From positions 1-47,052 of the forward strand of contig CAMTOV010000004.1 in assembly GCA_947074235.1 (NCBI GenBank): a stretch of 47,052 nt of DNA. The letters are read 5' to 3'. Shown here in pieces: positions 16,170 through 25,400 of this stretch (positions within the stretch are counted from its first letter, which is position 1; every line of letters starts with the position of its first letter). The stretch is from an uncultured Bacteroides sp. Its GTDB lineage: Bacteria > Bacteroidota > Bacteroidia > Bacteroidales > Bacteroidaceae. The translations under genes were made by a program, and so were the position numbers. The notes under the pieces are model-generated. The model saw nothing but the letters and a program-made list of their open reading frames with translations. It did no database searches and was not told where the DNA came from.

Positions 16170-17621
16170 TTAATTTTTTCTCCAAAAATTAGAAGTAAAC
16201 AGCAAAAGAACAGTAAATATTTCAAGGCGACCAAGAAGCATCAAAAAAGAAAGAAGCCACTTTGCAGCACTAGGAATTGAGTTCCAAGAATGAGAAGGAC
16301 CTAAATCGCCCAATCCAGGACCCATATTGCCTAAACTAGAAATTGAACATCCCAAGGCTTCAATCATTCCCATATCCATACCCATCATAATCAATGTACT
16401 AACAATGATAATTAGTGCATACAAAAATGTAAAAGCAAGAATAGTAGAACGTAGAGAAGGAGGTATAACCTGCTTATTGACACGAACAGGCAGTACAGCA
16501 TTAGGGTGTGTAATATGAGTAAATTCGTTGCGAGATATTTTTGCCAATATCAATAAACGAATACACTTTATACCTCCCGTGGTGCTTCCTGCACAAGCCC
16601 CCATAAGCATTACAACGGCTAGGACACCCCATAATATGGGTTTCCAAGTCATATAATCGGCTGTAGCAAAACCCGTTGAGGTATGTAAAGATACTACTTG
16701 AAATAAAGATTTACGGAATGATTCTTCTGCATCCATATCGGCTGTTAAGTATAAGCCTATCGCTATTCCGATAGTAATTAATACAACAGAAACAAAAAAC
16801 CATTTTAACTCAGCATTTCCAAAGAACTTTTTAAATCTACCTGTAAAGAGTAGTAATAAAAGTGTGAAGTTAGTACCCGAAAAGAACATAAATATAGCTA
16901 TTACATACTCTATATAAGGAGAGTTAAAATAGGCAATACTATCTTGTTTAGTAGAAAATCCACCTGTACCTGTAGTAGTAAAAGCATGACAAATACTATC
17001 GAAAATATCCATACCACCCAAGGCCAACAAAACAATCAACGTGCCTGTCATGCCAGCGTAGATTCCCCATATCCATTTAGCCGTTACACCAATGCGTGGA
17101 TGCACTTTGTCATGCGCCATTGCACTAGCCTCAGCAGCAAACACCTGAAGACCGCTCACACCAAATATTGGTAAAACAGCAATGGTAAAAAACACAATAC
17201 CCAATCCGCCTATCCATTGAGTCATACTTCGCCAAAAGAGTAGGCCATGAGGCAACCTCTCTATATCATCAAGAATAGAAGCACCGGTACTACTAAACCC
17301 TGACATTGTTTCAAAAAAAGCATCTGTGACAGTGGGAATATAACCACTTAAATAGAAAGGAAGCATTCCGAAAATCGAAAAAACAAGCCATGCCACAGTA
17401 ACAATGACATATCCATCACGTCGCCCTAAATACCGTTCTGCACCACGCCCTATAGCCAGCAATAAAAAGCCTACTATTACACAAATGCCAGATGAGTATA
17501 AAAAACTCAATAAATCATCACCTTTGTAAAGTAGCGAAACTCCAGAACAGCAAAGCAACATAGCAGCTTCTATCAATAATAGAAACCCTATGATGCGATA
17601 TATCATTTTTATATTAATCAT
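16170..17621 (-). CDS. trkH: Potassium uptake protein TrkH
   Basis: A 483-residue inner-membrane potassium channel subunit. The selectivity-filter loops are recognisable: TMSGFSSTGASIL, TTTGTGGFSTKQ, HTSTGFATADY and SSLGNMGPGLG, each with the glycine that lines the pore, plus GACAGSTTGGIK with conserved arginine afterwards. About ten hydrophobic segments cover the protein. The gene abuts trkA (trkA TAA directly followed by its ATG), so the gating subunit and channel are made together. An internal ATG (17606) is a possible alternative start. Confidence 0.95.
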   Translation of the reverse strand: MINIKMIYRIIGFLLLIEAAMLLCCSGVSLLYKGDDLLSFLYSSGICVIVGFLLLAIGRGAERYLGRRDGYVIVTVAWLVFSIFGMLPFYLSGYIPTVTDAFFETMSGFSSTGASILDDIERLPHGLLFWRSMTQWIGGLGIVFFTIAVLPIFGVSGLQVFAAEASAMAHDKVHPRIGVTAKWIWGIYAGMTGTLIVLLALGGMDIFDSICHAFTTTGTGGFSTKQDSIAYFNSPYIEYVIAIFMFFSGTNFTLLLLLFTGRFKKFFGNAELKWFFVSVVLITIGIAIGLYLTADMDAEESFRKSLFQVVSLHTSTGFATADYMTWKPILWGVLAVVMLMGACAGSTTGGIKCIRLLILAKISRNEFTHITHPNAVLPVRVNKQVIPPSLRSTILAFTFLYALIIIVSTLIMMGMDMGMIEALGCSISSLGNMGPGLGDLGPSHSWNSIPSAAKWLLSFLMLLGRLEIFTVLLLFTSNFWRKN

Positions 17622-18962
17622 TTAATTAAAGTATTTCTCAACTTTCTTAATCATCATCCCTAAACAAAACACCACTACATGATCTCCGGGATGTATTAAT
17701 GTATCACCAGTAACGAGAATACCTTCTCCATTTCTAATCATACCACCAATAGTTACTCCTTTTGGAAGTCCCAAGTCTTTTATTAAATGTTTAGTAATTT
17801 TTGATCCTGCCTTTACAGTAAATTCCGCAACATCGGCATTAGCGAAAGTTAAACATTTCACATTACTTACATCAGCATCGAGCATCATTTGATAAATATG
17901 GCTAGCAGATATCATTTTTTTATTGATTACCGTACCAATATCCAAACTCTCTGCCATGCTGATATAATCAATATTTTCTACTTCAGCAACGGTCTTTTCA
18001 ACTCCCATGCGCTTTGCTGCTAGACAAGCCAAAATATTAGTTTCAGAATTTCCGGTAAGAGCTACAAAAGCTTCAGTATTTCGTAGACCCTCCTCTAGAA
18101 GCAAATCCATATCACGTCCATCACCATTAATAATCATTACCGTATCATCAAGTAATTCGGTTAAACGATTGCATCGACTCAAATTATTCTCTATGATTTT
18201 AACTTGCATATAATCGGGTACATATTGAGCAGTACGCACTGCTATACGACTTCCGCCCATAATAACCACATTACGCACATCTGCATAATCTTCCTTACCA
18301 GCTATTTTACGGATATGTGGAATGTATTTTCGTGTTGTTGTGAAATATACAATATCATTTAGTTTAATTGTGTCATCACCACGAGGTATAATAGTATTAG
18401 TATCGCGCTTGATAGCTACAACATGATAAGGGGTGTGTTCGCCACCTAGTTTGGATAAAGGAATATCTAAGATTTCTGCTTTTTCTCGCATTTTTGTTCC
18501 CAATAGAATCAAAGCTCCACCACAAAACTCCCACCATTGTCTCACCCAGCTCATCTTCATAGAAGAGACTATCTCTTTTGCCGCAAGCATTTCAGGGTAA
18601 ATCAAAGACTCTACTCCAAGTTTTTTAAAAAACTCTTTATTTTTGGGAAGCAGATATTCGTAATTATCAATACGTGCAACTGTCTTTTGTGCACCTAGAT
18701 TGGTAGCCAACATGCAGGCTGTAATATTTCGACTTTCATCAGGGGTTACAGCAACAAACAGGTCAGCTTCTTTGACTCCAGCCTCTTTCAATCCTGAAAT
18801 AGAAGAAGGAGAAGCCACAACAGTCATTAAATCAAAATTATTGCTTAGTGCTGCTAGTTTCTCTTCGTCGTCGTCCATCAAAATGATGTCTTGCTTTTCG
18901 CGAGAAAGAAGTTTTGCAAGATGCGTGCCCACATTGCCGGCACCGGCGATGATTATTTTCAT
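17622..18962 (-). CDS. trkA: Trk system potassium uptake protein TrkA
   Basis: A 446-residue cytosolic regulator of TrkH. It has two tandem RCK units, each a Rossmann fold ([19 protein letters not shown] at the N-terminus and NVVIMGGSRIAVRTAQYV near 230) followed by a TrkA_C domain. Glycine patterns for NAD binding are intact in the first and looser in the second (GGSRIA). The start codon overlaps the dxs stop by one base (TAATG), indicating translational coupling with dxs. Confidence 0.95.
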   Translation of the reverse strand: MKIIIAGAGNVGTHLAKLLSREKQDIILMDDDEEKLAALSNNFDLMTVVASPSSISGLKEAGVKEADLFVAVTPDESRNITACMLATNLGAQKTVARIDNYEYLLPKNKEFFKKLGVESLIYPEMLAAKEIVSSMKMSWVRQWWEFCGGALILLGTKMREKAEILDIPLSKLGGEHTPYHVVAIKRDTNTIIPRGDDTIKLNDIVYFTTTRKYIPHIRKIAGKEDYADVRNVVIMGGSRIAVRTAQYVPDYMQVKIIENNLSRCNRLTELLDDTVMIINGDGRDMDLLLEEGLRNTEAFVALTGNSETNILACLAAKRMGVEKTVAEVENIDYISMAESLDIGTVINKKMISASHIYQMMLDADVSNVKCLTFANADVAEFTVKAGSKITKHLIKDLGLPKGVTIGGMIRNGEGILVTGDTLIHPGDHVVVFCLGMMIKKVEKYFN

Positions 18963-20866
18963 TATTTTTGTTTATTAATGACATTGTAAATACCTTCTTC
19001 GTCCATGCCACATAGTTTATATAATTCATTAACTGAACCATGCTCTACAAATTGATCAGCAATTCCTATGCGATCAACTTGAGGAGAGTAACCATGATCA
19101 GACATGAACTCCAAAATGGCACTACCCATACCACCTGCCAAAACTCCATCCTCGATAGTAATAATACGCTCGAATTGCTGTCCTACTTCTTGAAGCAAGG
19201 ACTCATCCAATGGCTTAACAAAGCGTAAATCGTAATGTGCAATATTAAGATTAGGGTTTTCTGCTTCAGCTCGCAATATTGCTTTAGCAGCTACATTTCC
19301 AATAGGGCCAAAAGATATGATAGCTAGTTTTTCTCCATGTTTCAAACAACGACCTTTGCCAACAGGAATTTCCTCTAAAGGACATTCCCAGTCAACCAGC
19401 ACACCTCTTCCTCTTGGATATCTTATAACAAATGGACCTTTATCTGGCAACTGAGCTGTATACATCAGTCGTCTCAGTTCATGTTCATTGAGAGGAGAAG
19501 ATATTGTTAAATTAGGAACCGCGCGCATATATGCAATATCAAAAGCACCATGATGAGTAGGACCATCTTCGCCTACTAATCCAGCTCTATCCAAACAGAG
19601 AACAACAGGCAAACGCTGAATAGCAACATCATGAATCACATTATCATAGGCACGTTGCATAAAAGAAGAGTAGATATTACAAAATGGAATTAACCCATCT
19701 TTGGCCATTCCTCCAGAGAAAGTTACCGCATGTCCTTCGGCAATGCCCACATCAAAAGTTCTATCTGGCATTTCTTTCATCATAAATGTCATTGAGCAAC
19801 CAGTAGGCATAGCCGGTGTTACTCCTACAATTCGCGAATTCTTTCGAGCCAATTCTACAAGAGTGTGTCCAAACACATCTTGAAACAGTGGAGGCATACC
19901 GTCCGATTTGGTCTTTTTTCTTTCACCTGTTTCAGGATTAAAACACCCAGGTGCGTGCCATATGCCAGGATGCTTCTCAGCAGGCTCAAAACCCTTTCCC
20001 TTTATCGTATGTAGATGAAGAACCTTGGGTCCCTCCATATCCTTTATATCACGTAGCACTCGAGCTATATTCGTCACATCATGCCCATCAATGGGTCCAA
20101 AATAGCGGATATTCATTCCTTCAAACATATTTTGTTGTTGAGAAACAAAAGACTTCAAGCTATTTCCTAAGCGAATCAATGATTTTCTACGATTATCATT
20201 TAGCAATCCCACCTTAAAAAGCATGCGAGATGCCCGGAAGCGCAATTGGTTGTATTTATTAGAGGTAGTTAGATTGAATAGATATTGCTTCATCCCTCCC
20301 ACACTTCGATCAATAGCCATATCATTATCATTTAAAATGATAAGTAAGTTATTAGGTGTAGAAGAAACATTGTTCAATCCCTCAAAAGCTAATCCGCCGC
20401 TCATAGCACCATCGCCAATCACTGCCACTACATGCCGATTATTCTCACCGTTCTTGCACGCTGCTACTGCCATACCTAGAGCAGCTGATATTGAGTTTGA
20501 AGCATGCCCACTTGAAAAAGTATCATACTCGCTCTCTTCAGGCGAAGGGAATGGACGAATTCCTCCAAGTTTTCTGTTGGTATGAAACACATGCCGCCTT
20601 CCTGTCAACATTTTATGACCATAAGCCTGATGCCCAACATCCCATACAATACGATCGTATGGAGTGTTTAGTACATAATGAAGAGCCACAGTAAGCTCTA
20701 CCACACCAAGACTTGCAGCAAAGTGTCCGGGGTTTGTAGATAATTCGTGGATAATTGCTTGTCTCAATTCATCACAGATCTGCGGTAACTGTTCTGGCTT
20801 CAAGAGCCTTAAGTCTTCAGGGTTACTGATAGAATCAAGCAAGCTATATATGGATTCGTTTTCCAT
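18962..20866 (-). CDS. dxs: 1-deoxy-D-xylulose-5-phosphate synthase
   Basis: This TPP-dependent enzyme joins pyruvate and glyceraldehyde 3-phosphate, the first step of the MEP isoprenoid pathway. Visible motifs are [19 protein letters not shown], the substrate histidine in [15 protein letters not shown], the TPP motif [16 protein letters not shown], and the later [15 protein letters not shown]. The start at [10 protein letters not shown] (20866) is favoured; five extra residues to 20881 are possible. TATTTTTG at 20892-20899 on the minus strand could be the -7. It is first in a dxs-trkA-trkH operon, an unusual functional combination. Confidence 0.96.
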   Translation of the reverse strand: MENESIYSLLDSISNPEDLRLLKPEQLPQICDELRQAIIHELSTNPGHFAASLGVVELTVALHYVLNTPYDRIVWDVGHQAYGHKMLTGRRHVFHTNRKLGGIRPFPSPEESEYDTFSSGHASNSISAALGMAVAACKNGENNRHVVAVIGDGAMSGGLAFEGLNNVSSTPNNLLIILNDNDMAIDRSVGGMKQYLFNLTTSNKYNQLRFRASRMLFKVGLLNDNRRKSLIRLGNSLKSFVSQQQNMFEGMNIRYFGPIDGHDVTNIARVLRDIKDMEGPKVLHLHTIKGKGFEPAEKHPGIWHAPGCFNPETGERKKTKSDGMPPLFQDVFGHTLVELARKNSRIVGVTPAMPTGCSMTFMMKEMPDRTFDVGIAEGHAVTFSGGMAKDGLIPFCNIYSSFMQRAYDNVIHDVAIQRLPVVLCLDRAGLVGEDGPTHHGAFDIAYMRAVPNLTISSPLNEHELRRLMYTAQLPDKGPFVIRYPRGRGVLVDWECPLEEIPVGKGRCLKHGEKLAIISFGPIGNVAAKAILRAEAENPNLNIAHYDLRFVKPLDESLLQEVGQQFERIITIEDGVLAGGMGSAILEFMSDHGYSPQVDRIGIADQFVEHGSVNELYKLCGMDEEGIYNVINKQK

Positions 20867-21021
20867 TGTTCGTTTTAGCAATTAAATCATGCAAAAATAG
20901 GAAAAAATAAAATTACACATATAAATATAGTAGAAATATAAGAAGTAGTTATTAAAAAAAGAAAAAATGTTTTTATATTTGTAACATTATTTATTTTCTA
21001 AAACTCTAAAGATAAACAATT

Positions 21022-21612
21022 ATGAAACAATTATCAACGACATTACTTTTAGTAATTTGTGTTTTCATGTCTTTCTCTTGCAGTAGCAAAAAAGCAGATT
21101 CTGCAAAATGTGATCATTCAAAAACAGACACAGCATGTGGTTTAGTAGGCGAAGGTACTGCTATGCATTCATTACAATTATATCAAATTGTACCAAAAGA
21201 TACTGTATGGTTTGCTATTAATGATTCTACAGATGTTAAAGATGCTAATCTTTTAATTGGTAACCTTGTAGAAGTAGTATACAAAGGCTGTAAAGACGAA
21301 AAAGTTGCAATTAAGATTGAAGGTAATGCTACTTATGCAAACGCAATTGGTGAATGGACTATGCCAGATCCTATTGCTCCAGATAAAGTAATGGGTGTTA
21401 ATATTGCAGTAGAAGGTATAGCTTCATCAATCAATATGGCTACATTGGTATACAAATCATGGGATTTAACTAGCGAAGATGATTTAATCATACTACATGG
21501 TGAAAGTATTGGAACTGGTGAAACATTCAGCTTTAGCGATAGCGCTAGAATTTCTAAAGATGATAAGACTCTTACACTTTTAGGAACAAAAGTGGTATAC
21601 ACTAAACAATAG
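21022..21612 (+). CDS. Lipocalin-like lipoprotein
   Basis: A 196-residue lipoprotein: the signal MKQLSTTLLLVICVFMSFSC places the lipid cysteine at residue 20. The body has two parts, a small beta domain (IVPKDTVWFAINDSTDVK) and a second with GEWTMPDP, EGIASSINMATLVYKSWDL and LILHGESIGTGETFSF, which I associate with the lipocalin-like families of Bacteroidetes. Ligand unknown. TATATTTG at 20974-20981 is a good -7 with no clear -33. A strong terminator follows at 21655-21700. Confidence 0.75.
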   Translation: MKQLSTTLLLVICVFMSFSCSSKKADSAKCDHSKTDTACGLVGEGTAMHSLQLYQIVPKDTVWFAINDSTDVKDANLLIGNLVEVVYKGCKDEKVAIKIEGNATYANAIGEWTMPDPIAPDKVMGVNIAVEGIASSINMATLVYKSWDLTSEDDLIILHGESIGTGETFSFSDSARISKDDKTLTLLGTKVVYTKQ

Positions 21613-21654
21613 TAGATAGAAGATATCTTTCTATTCTATTAGAAGACATTTATT

Positions 21655-21700
21655 AATTCCTCTATCGACAAGTTCTAACTTATCGATAGAGGAATTTTTA
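21655..21700 (+). terminator. Rho-independent terminator after the lipocalin-like gene
   Basis: AATTCCTCTATCGA (21655-21668) pairs perfectly with TCGATAGAGGAATT (21682-21695); the loop can pair further (AAGTT/AACTT). TTTTTA follows. Confidence 0.88.
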
Positions 21701-21795
21701 GTTTAACAAAATTTAATCTAGCACAAACAAGAACACAACAAACTAAATACTAGCATTTTAACAGAAACACAACGCATAACAAATAAAAACGTTAT

Positions 21796-21837
21796 TGCAA
21801 ACTATTTGCATTTACAAAATTATTCCATTTACTTTGC
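21796..21837 (+). promoter_or_regulatory. ahpC promoter with overlapping dyad
   Basis: TTTG at 21805-21808 (-33) and TTTACTTTG at 21828-21836 (-7 region; one base short of the TAnnTTTG consensus) form a promoter. A perfect dyad TGCAAA-CTA-TTTGCA (21796-21810) covers the -33, a plausible repressor or activator site. The same spaced words occur before the Fur-like gene. The rest of the 306-base gap between the lipocalin gene and ahpC is AT-rich with no other feature seen. Confidence 0.6.
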
Positions 21838-21918
21838 AACAGAATTAAAACAAATGCCACAAGTTTTTGTTTTAGCTAAGAATAAGTAATAAATAGTTTA
21901 ATTTAAAAAGTAATAGTT

Positions 21919-22482
21919 ATGTCACAAATTGGAAAAGAAATTGTAGATTTCAAAGTTCAGTCATTTCACAATGGAGAATTCAAAACAGTAGAGAAAAGCG
22001 ATGTATTAGGCAAGTGGTCTGTATTTTTCTTCTATCCTGCCGATTTCACTTTTGTTTGTCCTACAGAATTGGAAGATTTAGCAAACAAGTATGATGAGTT
22101 TCAAGCAGCTGGTTGCGAAGTTTATGCTGTGTCTTGCGATACACACTTCGTACACAAAGCATGGCATGACGCATCTGCTACTATCAAAAAAATAAAATAC
22201 CCAATGCTTGCCGACCCAACAGCAGTATTAGCTCGTGGTTTCGACGTTATGATTGAAGAAGTTGGTTTATCTGAAAGAGGTACATTCGTAGTAAATCCTG
22301 AAGGAAAGATTGTAGCTTATGAAGTAGTTAGCGGCAACATCGGACGTAATGCAGATGAGTTATTCCGCAGATTGCAAGCCCTACAATTTGTAGCTGCTCA
22401 TGGCGATCAAGTTTGTCCTGCAAAATGGCAACCAGGAAAAGAGACTTTGAAGCCAAGTCTTGACCTAGTAGGTGCTATCTAA
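21919..22482 (+). CDS. ahpC: Alkyl hydroperoxide reductase subunit C (peroxiredoxin)
   Basis: A typical 2-Cys peroxiredoxin that reduces H2O2 and organic peroxides in the cytosol. The peroxidatic cysteine is C47 in FTFVCPTELEDL, and the resolving cysteine is C166 in QVCPAKWQPG; the GGXXG/F region and C-terminal tail (KETLKPSLDLVGAI) are of the AhpC class. The 187-residue length is standard. It is followed 32 bases later by ahpF, its reductase, so the pair is an operon, and the Fur-like repressor gene comes next. Confidence 0.98.
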   Translation: MSQIGKEIVDFKVQSFHNGEFKTVEKSDVLGKWSVFFFYPADFTFVCPTELEDLANKYDEFQAAGCEVYAVSCDTHFVHKAWHDASATIKKIKYPMLADPTAVLARGFDVMIEEVGLSERGTFVVNPEGKIVAYEVVSGNIGRNADELFRRLQALQFVAAHGDQVCPAKWQPGKETLKPSLDLVGAI

Positions 22483-22514
22483 TTCCCTAAACAATCATTT
22501 AAAAAAAGAAAACC

Positions 22515-24080
22515 ATGTTAGATAAAGCAATTAGTGAGCAACTAAATTCTGTTTTTTCTATTTTGGAAGGAGATTATACGCTGGTAGTCGAAGTGGCTAC
22601 CAGCCATCCTTCTCGACAAGAATTAATAGATATTGTAAGCGACGTAGCTGCTTGCTCCACTCATATAGGTTATGAAGTAGAAGCCGGCGACTCGCTCAAA
22701 TTATTCATCCGCGATAACAACACTGACAGAGTAAGCCCTTTTACATTCAAAGCTGTGCCTACCGGTCATGAGTTTTCAACACTTGTTATCTCTATTCTAA
22801 ATTTTGATGGCAAAGGAAAAAATCTTCCCGATGAGCTTTTACAACAAAAGATTAAGGCCATTAAAGGAGAGCATACTATTCAATCATTTATTTCTCTCAC
22901 TTGCACCAATTGCCCCGAGGTGGTACAAGCTCTCAATTTGATTGCTTTATATAATCCATCTATCCGTCACGAAATTATAGATGGAGCAATTTACACTACC
23001 GAAGCCAACGAACTTGGAGTACAAGCTGTGCCCTCGGTTTATTGCAACAGAGAGTTGATTCATGTTGGCAAAGCATCTTTGGGTGTTTTGATTGAAAAAC
23101 TAGAAGAGCAATTTGGTGCAGAAGAAGTTGTTCTTGACACTACCGTTAAAGAGTTTGATGTAATTGTAGTGGGTGGCGGCCCTGCCGGAGCAGCGGCTGC
23201 TATATACTCGGCACGCAAAGGACTTAATGTAGCTGTTATTGCCGATCGTATTGGCGGTCAGGTAAAAGAGACTGTTGGCATTGAGAATCTCATATCAACT
23301 CCATATACTACTGGCAATGAATTGGCAGGCAATCTTCGCAAACATATGGAGGCCTACCCTATTGCGTTGTTTGAAAACAGAAAGGTAGTTAGCGCCGAAA
23401 AAACAGACAATGGTCATTTGCTTACCTTACAATCTAATGAGCAATGCACAGCCCCAGCTATAATTGTAGCAACAGGTGCAGGGTGGCGAAGACTTAATGT
23501 GCCCGGCGAAACAGAGTACATTGGACGTGGTGTTGCATTTTGCCCACATTGCGATGGTCCTTTTTATAAAGAGAAGGAAGTAGCGGTAGTTGGCGGAGGT
23601 AACTCAGGCATTGAAGCAGCTATCGACTTGGCAGGTATTTGCAAGAAGGTGACAGTTGTTGAATTTATGGATACTCTCAAAGCAGACAAGGTATTGCAAG
23701 AACAGGCAGCTAAAAAGTCGAACATAGAAATCATCACTTACAATCAGGTTACTGAGGTAGTGGGTAATGGTGATAAAGTAACTGCACTTAAAATAAAAGA
23801 CAGAGCAAATAATCAAGAACGCAGCATCGAGCTCTCGGCTATCTTTGTGCAAATAGGATTAACAGCCAACAGTGCTCCATTCAAAGGGTTGATAGATATG
23901 ACTCCTATTGGAGAAATTGTTATCGATGAGAAGTGTAGAACCAGTGCAAAAGGAATTTATGCAGCGGGTGATGTAAGCACTGTGCCATACAAGCAAATTA
24001 TCATTGCTATGGGCGAAGGAGCCAAAGCTGCGCTATCAGCTTTTGAAGACCGCATCAATGGCAAACTAGCTGTTAATTAA
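22515..24080 (+). CDS. ahpF: Alkyl hydroperoxide reductase subunit F
   Basis: A 521-residue NAD(P)H-dependent disulfide reductase that regenerates AhpC. The N-terminal double-thioredoxin domain carries the disulfide centre C130-TN-C133, matching the position known in E. coli AhpF. The thioredoxin-reductase-like part has the FAD fold [20 protein letters not shown], the redox pair C343-PH-C346, the NAD(P)H fold [18 protein letters not shown] and the C-terminal FAD motif [15 protein letters not shown]. All redox cysteines are present. Confidence 0.98.
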   Translation: MLDKAISEQLNSVFSILEGDYTLVVEVATSHPSRQELIDIVSDVAACSTHIGYEVEAGDSLKLFIRDNNTDRVSPFTFKAVPTGHEFSTLVISILNFDGKGKNLPDELLQQKIKAIKGEHTIQSFISLTCTNCPEVVQALNLIALYNPSIRHEIIDGAIYTTEANELGVQAVPSVYCNRELIHVGKASLGVLIEKLEEQFGAEEVVLDTTVKEFDVIVVGGGPAGAAAAIYSARKGLNVAVIADRIGGQVKETVGIENLISTPYTTGNELAGNLRKHMEAYPIALFENRKVVSAEKTDNGHLLTLQSNEQCTAPAIIVATGAGWRRLNVPGETEYIGRGVAFCPHCDGPFYKEKEVAVVGGGNSGIEAAIDLAGICKKVTVVEFMDTLKADKVLQEQAAKKSNIEIITYNQVTEVVGNGDKVTALKIKDRANNQERSIELSAIFVQIGLTANSAPFKGLIDMTPIGEIVIDEKCRTSAKGIYAAGDVSTVPYKQIIIAMGEGAKAALSAFEDRINGKLAVN

Positions 24081-24090
24081 GAAGAATAGT

Positions 24091-24122
24091 TTTGCAAATG
24101 CCAAATGTTATTGTTTACTTTG
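24091..24122 (+). promoter_or_regulatory. Promoter of the Fur/PerR-like gene
   Basis: TTTG at 24091-24094 and TTTACTTTG at 24114-24122 have the same spacing as at ahpC (start to start 23). A dyad GTTTAC-TTT-GTAAAC (24113-24127) covers the -7. The ATG is only 22 bases after the -7, so the leader must be very short. Confidence 0.6.
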
Positions 24123-24144
24123 TAAACCACAACTAATTAATAAG

Positions 24145-24549
24145 ATGCATATTAGAGAGAAAATAAAAGCAGCCGGACTAAAAGCGACTCCTCAACGCAG
24201 AGCTATTTATGAGATTATGCAAGATGCTTGCCATTGTTCTATAGATGAAATTATAGCACGCATTAAGGAAGAACAACCCGATGTAACGGTTTCTACCGTT
24301 TATCGCATTTTAGATTCATTTTGCGAAACTGGACTACTAACTAAGTTTGTTAATGCAGAAGGAAAAACAATTTTCGATATTACACCACACGAGCATCATC
24401 ATATTCAAACTGCAGATAATGAGTTTATTGATATTGATGACAAACAACTTTCTACTCTAATTAAAAGACGCATTATCAATAAACTCCCCGAAGGAGAGGA
24501 GATAGATAATATTCAAATTCAAGTAACAACCAAGGTCAAACCAACTTAA
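24145..24549 (+). CDS. Fur family (PerR-like) transcriptional repressor
   Basis: A 134-residue repressor. The winged-helix half is clear: GLKATPQRRAIYEIM and the recognition region DVTVSTVYRILDSFCETGLL. The metal half has HEHHH after FDITP, as in Fur/PerR regulatory sites, but the usual CxxC that follows is replaced (HHIQTADNEFIDID), and the C-terminus ends TTKVKPT without the second CxxC. Structural zinc is therefore probably absent. Its place right after ahpC-ahpF suggests a peroxide or iron sensor for that operon (inference). Short form compared with the usual 140-150 residues. Confidence 0.88.
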   Translation: MHIREKIKAAGLKATPQRRAIYEIMQDACHCSIDEIIARIKEEQPDVTVSTVYRILDSFCETGLLTKFVNAEGKTIFDITPHEHHHIQTADNEFIDIDDKQLSTLIKRRIINKLPEGEEIDNIQIQVTTKVKPT

Positions 24550-24569
24550 CGTTGTAGACATAAAGAATA

Positions 24570-24617
24570 AAAAGCAGCTAACTGAGGTTTATTAAAAATC
24601 ATCGGTTTGCTGCTTTT
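24570..24617. terminator. Terminator between convergent Fur-like and Crp/Fnr genes
   Basis: AAAAGCAGC (24570-24578) pairs with GCTGCTTTT (24609-24617), partly extended by AAC/GTT. T-rich sequence lies on both sides, so it can serve either strand. It ends directly at the Crp/Fnr gene stop codon. Confidence 0.65.
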
Positions 24618-25193
24618 CTATTTTTTACGTAATATAGCACGTATCCTACTTAGAGATTGCGGCGTGACATATAGATAAGAGGCTAGTTTTTTGAGTGAAA
24701 CCTGTTGTAGTATCTCCGGATTTTTTTGCATAATGGCAAGATATCGTTGCTGAGCACTAACATTGTCAGCAAAAAACAGCAAGAAGTTTTCCATCCAAAA
24801 AGCATGATGCTCAAATACAGTTCGAATCAAGTTGGCCATTGTCACCGATGTAGCACAAAGTTCATCTATCCGCTTCTTTGATATTGCAAATGCCTCACTG
24901 TCCGATTCCACCTCGATAGTAGTTTTTGAAGGTTGATCATTGGCATATCCCCACACTGGAAACACAAACTCACCCATCGATGCAAACCAAAGTGTCATTT
25001 CTTCGCCATCATTCATCCTAAAATTTCGCCACACACCACTTTTCAATATATAGAGATTGGTATTGCGTTCACCTTCGCGAACCACAAATTCGCCTTTTGC
25101 AAAGGCTATAGGTTGCATTTCGGCAAGCAACAAATCTATCTGTTCAGCCGAAAGAGCGTATTCTTTTCTCAGTTTCTCTATCAACATTGTCAT
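24618..25193 (-). CDS. Crp/Fnr family transcriptional regulator
   Basis: A 191-residue regulator: an N-terminal cyclic-nucleotide-binding-type beta roll (FAKGEFVVREGERNTNLYIL, then GVWRNFRMNDGEEMTLWF) and a short C-terminal HTH (LKKLASYLYVTPQSLSRIRAIL). It has no N-terminal cysteine cluster, so is not an iron-sulfur FNR. The HTH-only tail after a long roll is typical of the many Bacteroidetes members of unknown signal. CAAATATA at 25198-25205 reads TATATTTG on the minus strand, a -7 so close to the ATG that translation may begin at the second Met (25187) on a nearly leaderless message. A hairpin repeat array lies just upstream. Confidence 0.9.
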   Translation of the reverse strand: MTMLIEKLRKEYALSAEQIDLLLAEMQPIAFAKGEFVVREGERNTNLYILKSGVWRNFRMNDGEEMTLWFASMGEFVFPVWGYANDQPSKTTIEVESDSEAFAISKKRIDELCATSVTMANLIRTVFEHHAFWMENFLLFFADNVSAQQRYLAIMQKNPEILQQVSLKKLASYLYVTPQSLSRIRAILRKK

Positions 25194-25235
25194 AATGCAA
25201 ATATATTAATTTTATAACAATAAATGTTTTATCTA

Positions 25236-25297
25236 GTTTCTTAGCTATGAAACTTTAGTTTCATCTCGATGACAACAAAGTTTCACCACTGTGAAAC
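25236..25297. repeat. Tandem hairpin array 3 (three 22-base units)
   Basis: Units start at 25236, 25258 and 25280. The first and third are GTTTC-N8-GAAAC; the second ends GACAA. The outer flanks are CTAGTTTC and GAAACTAA. It lies between the terminator of the GH73 gene and the probable -7 of the Crp/Fnr gene, so may not be transcribed from either neighbour. Confidence 0.85.
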
Positions 25298-25322
25298 TAA
25301 GCTAAAATGCAACATACAAAAA

Positions 25323-25363
25323 ATGCTTTCATACACACTTAATTGTAGAGTGTATGAAAGCAT
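25323..25363 (-). terminator. Minus-strand terminator after the GH73-LysM gene
   Basis: A perfect 14-bp stem ATGCTTTCATACAC/GTGTATGAAAGCAT with a 13-base loop is followed on the minus strand by six T. Confidence 0.9.
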
Positions 25364-25400
25364 AGTTTGTATAGATAATATAAAGAGATTGTAATACGTT

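Noticed and set aside
1466..25297. GTTTC arrays considered as CRISPR arrays
   Set aside because: The unit is only 22 bases with an 8-base variable centre and 4-base spacer, the units are themselves palindromes, arrays have 3-4 units, and no cas gene is present.
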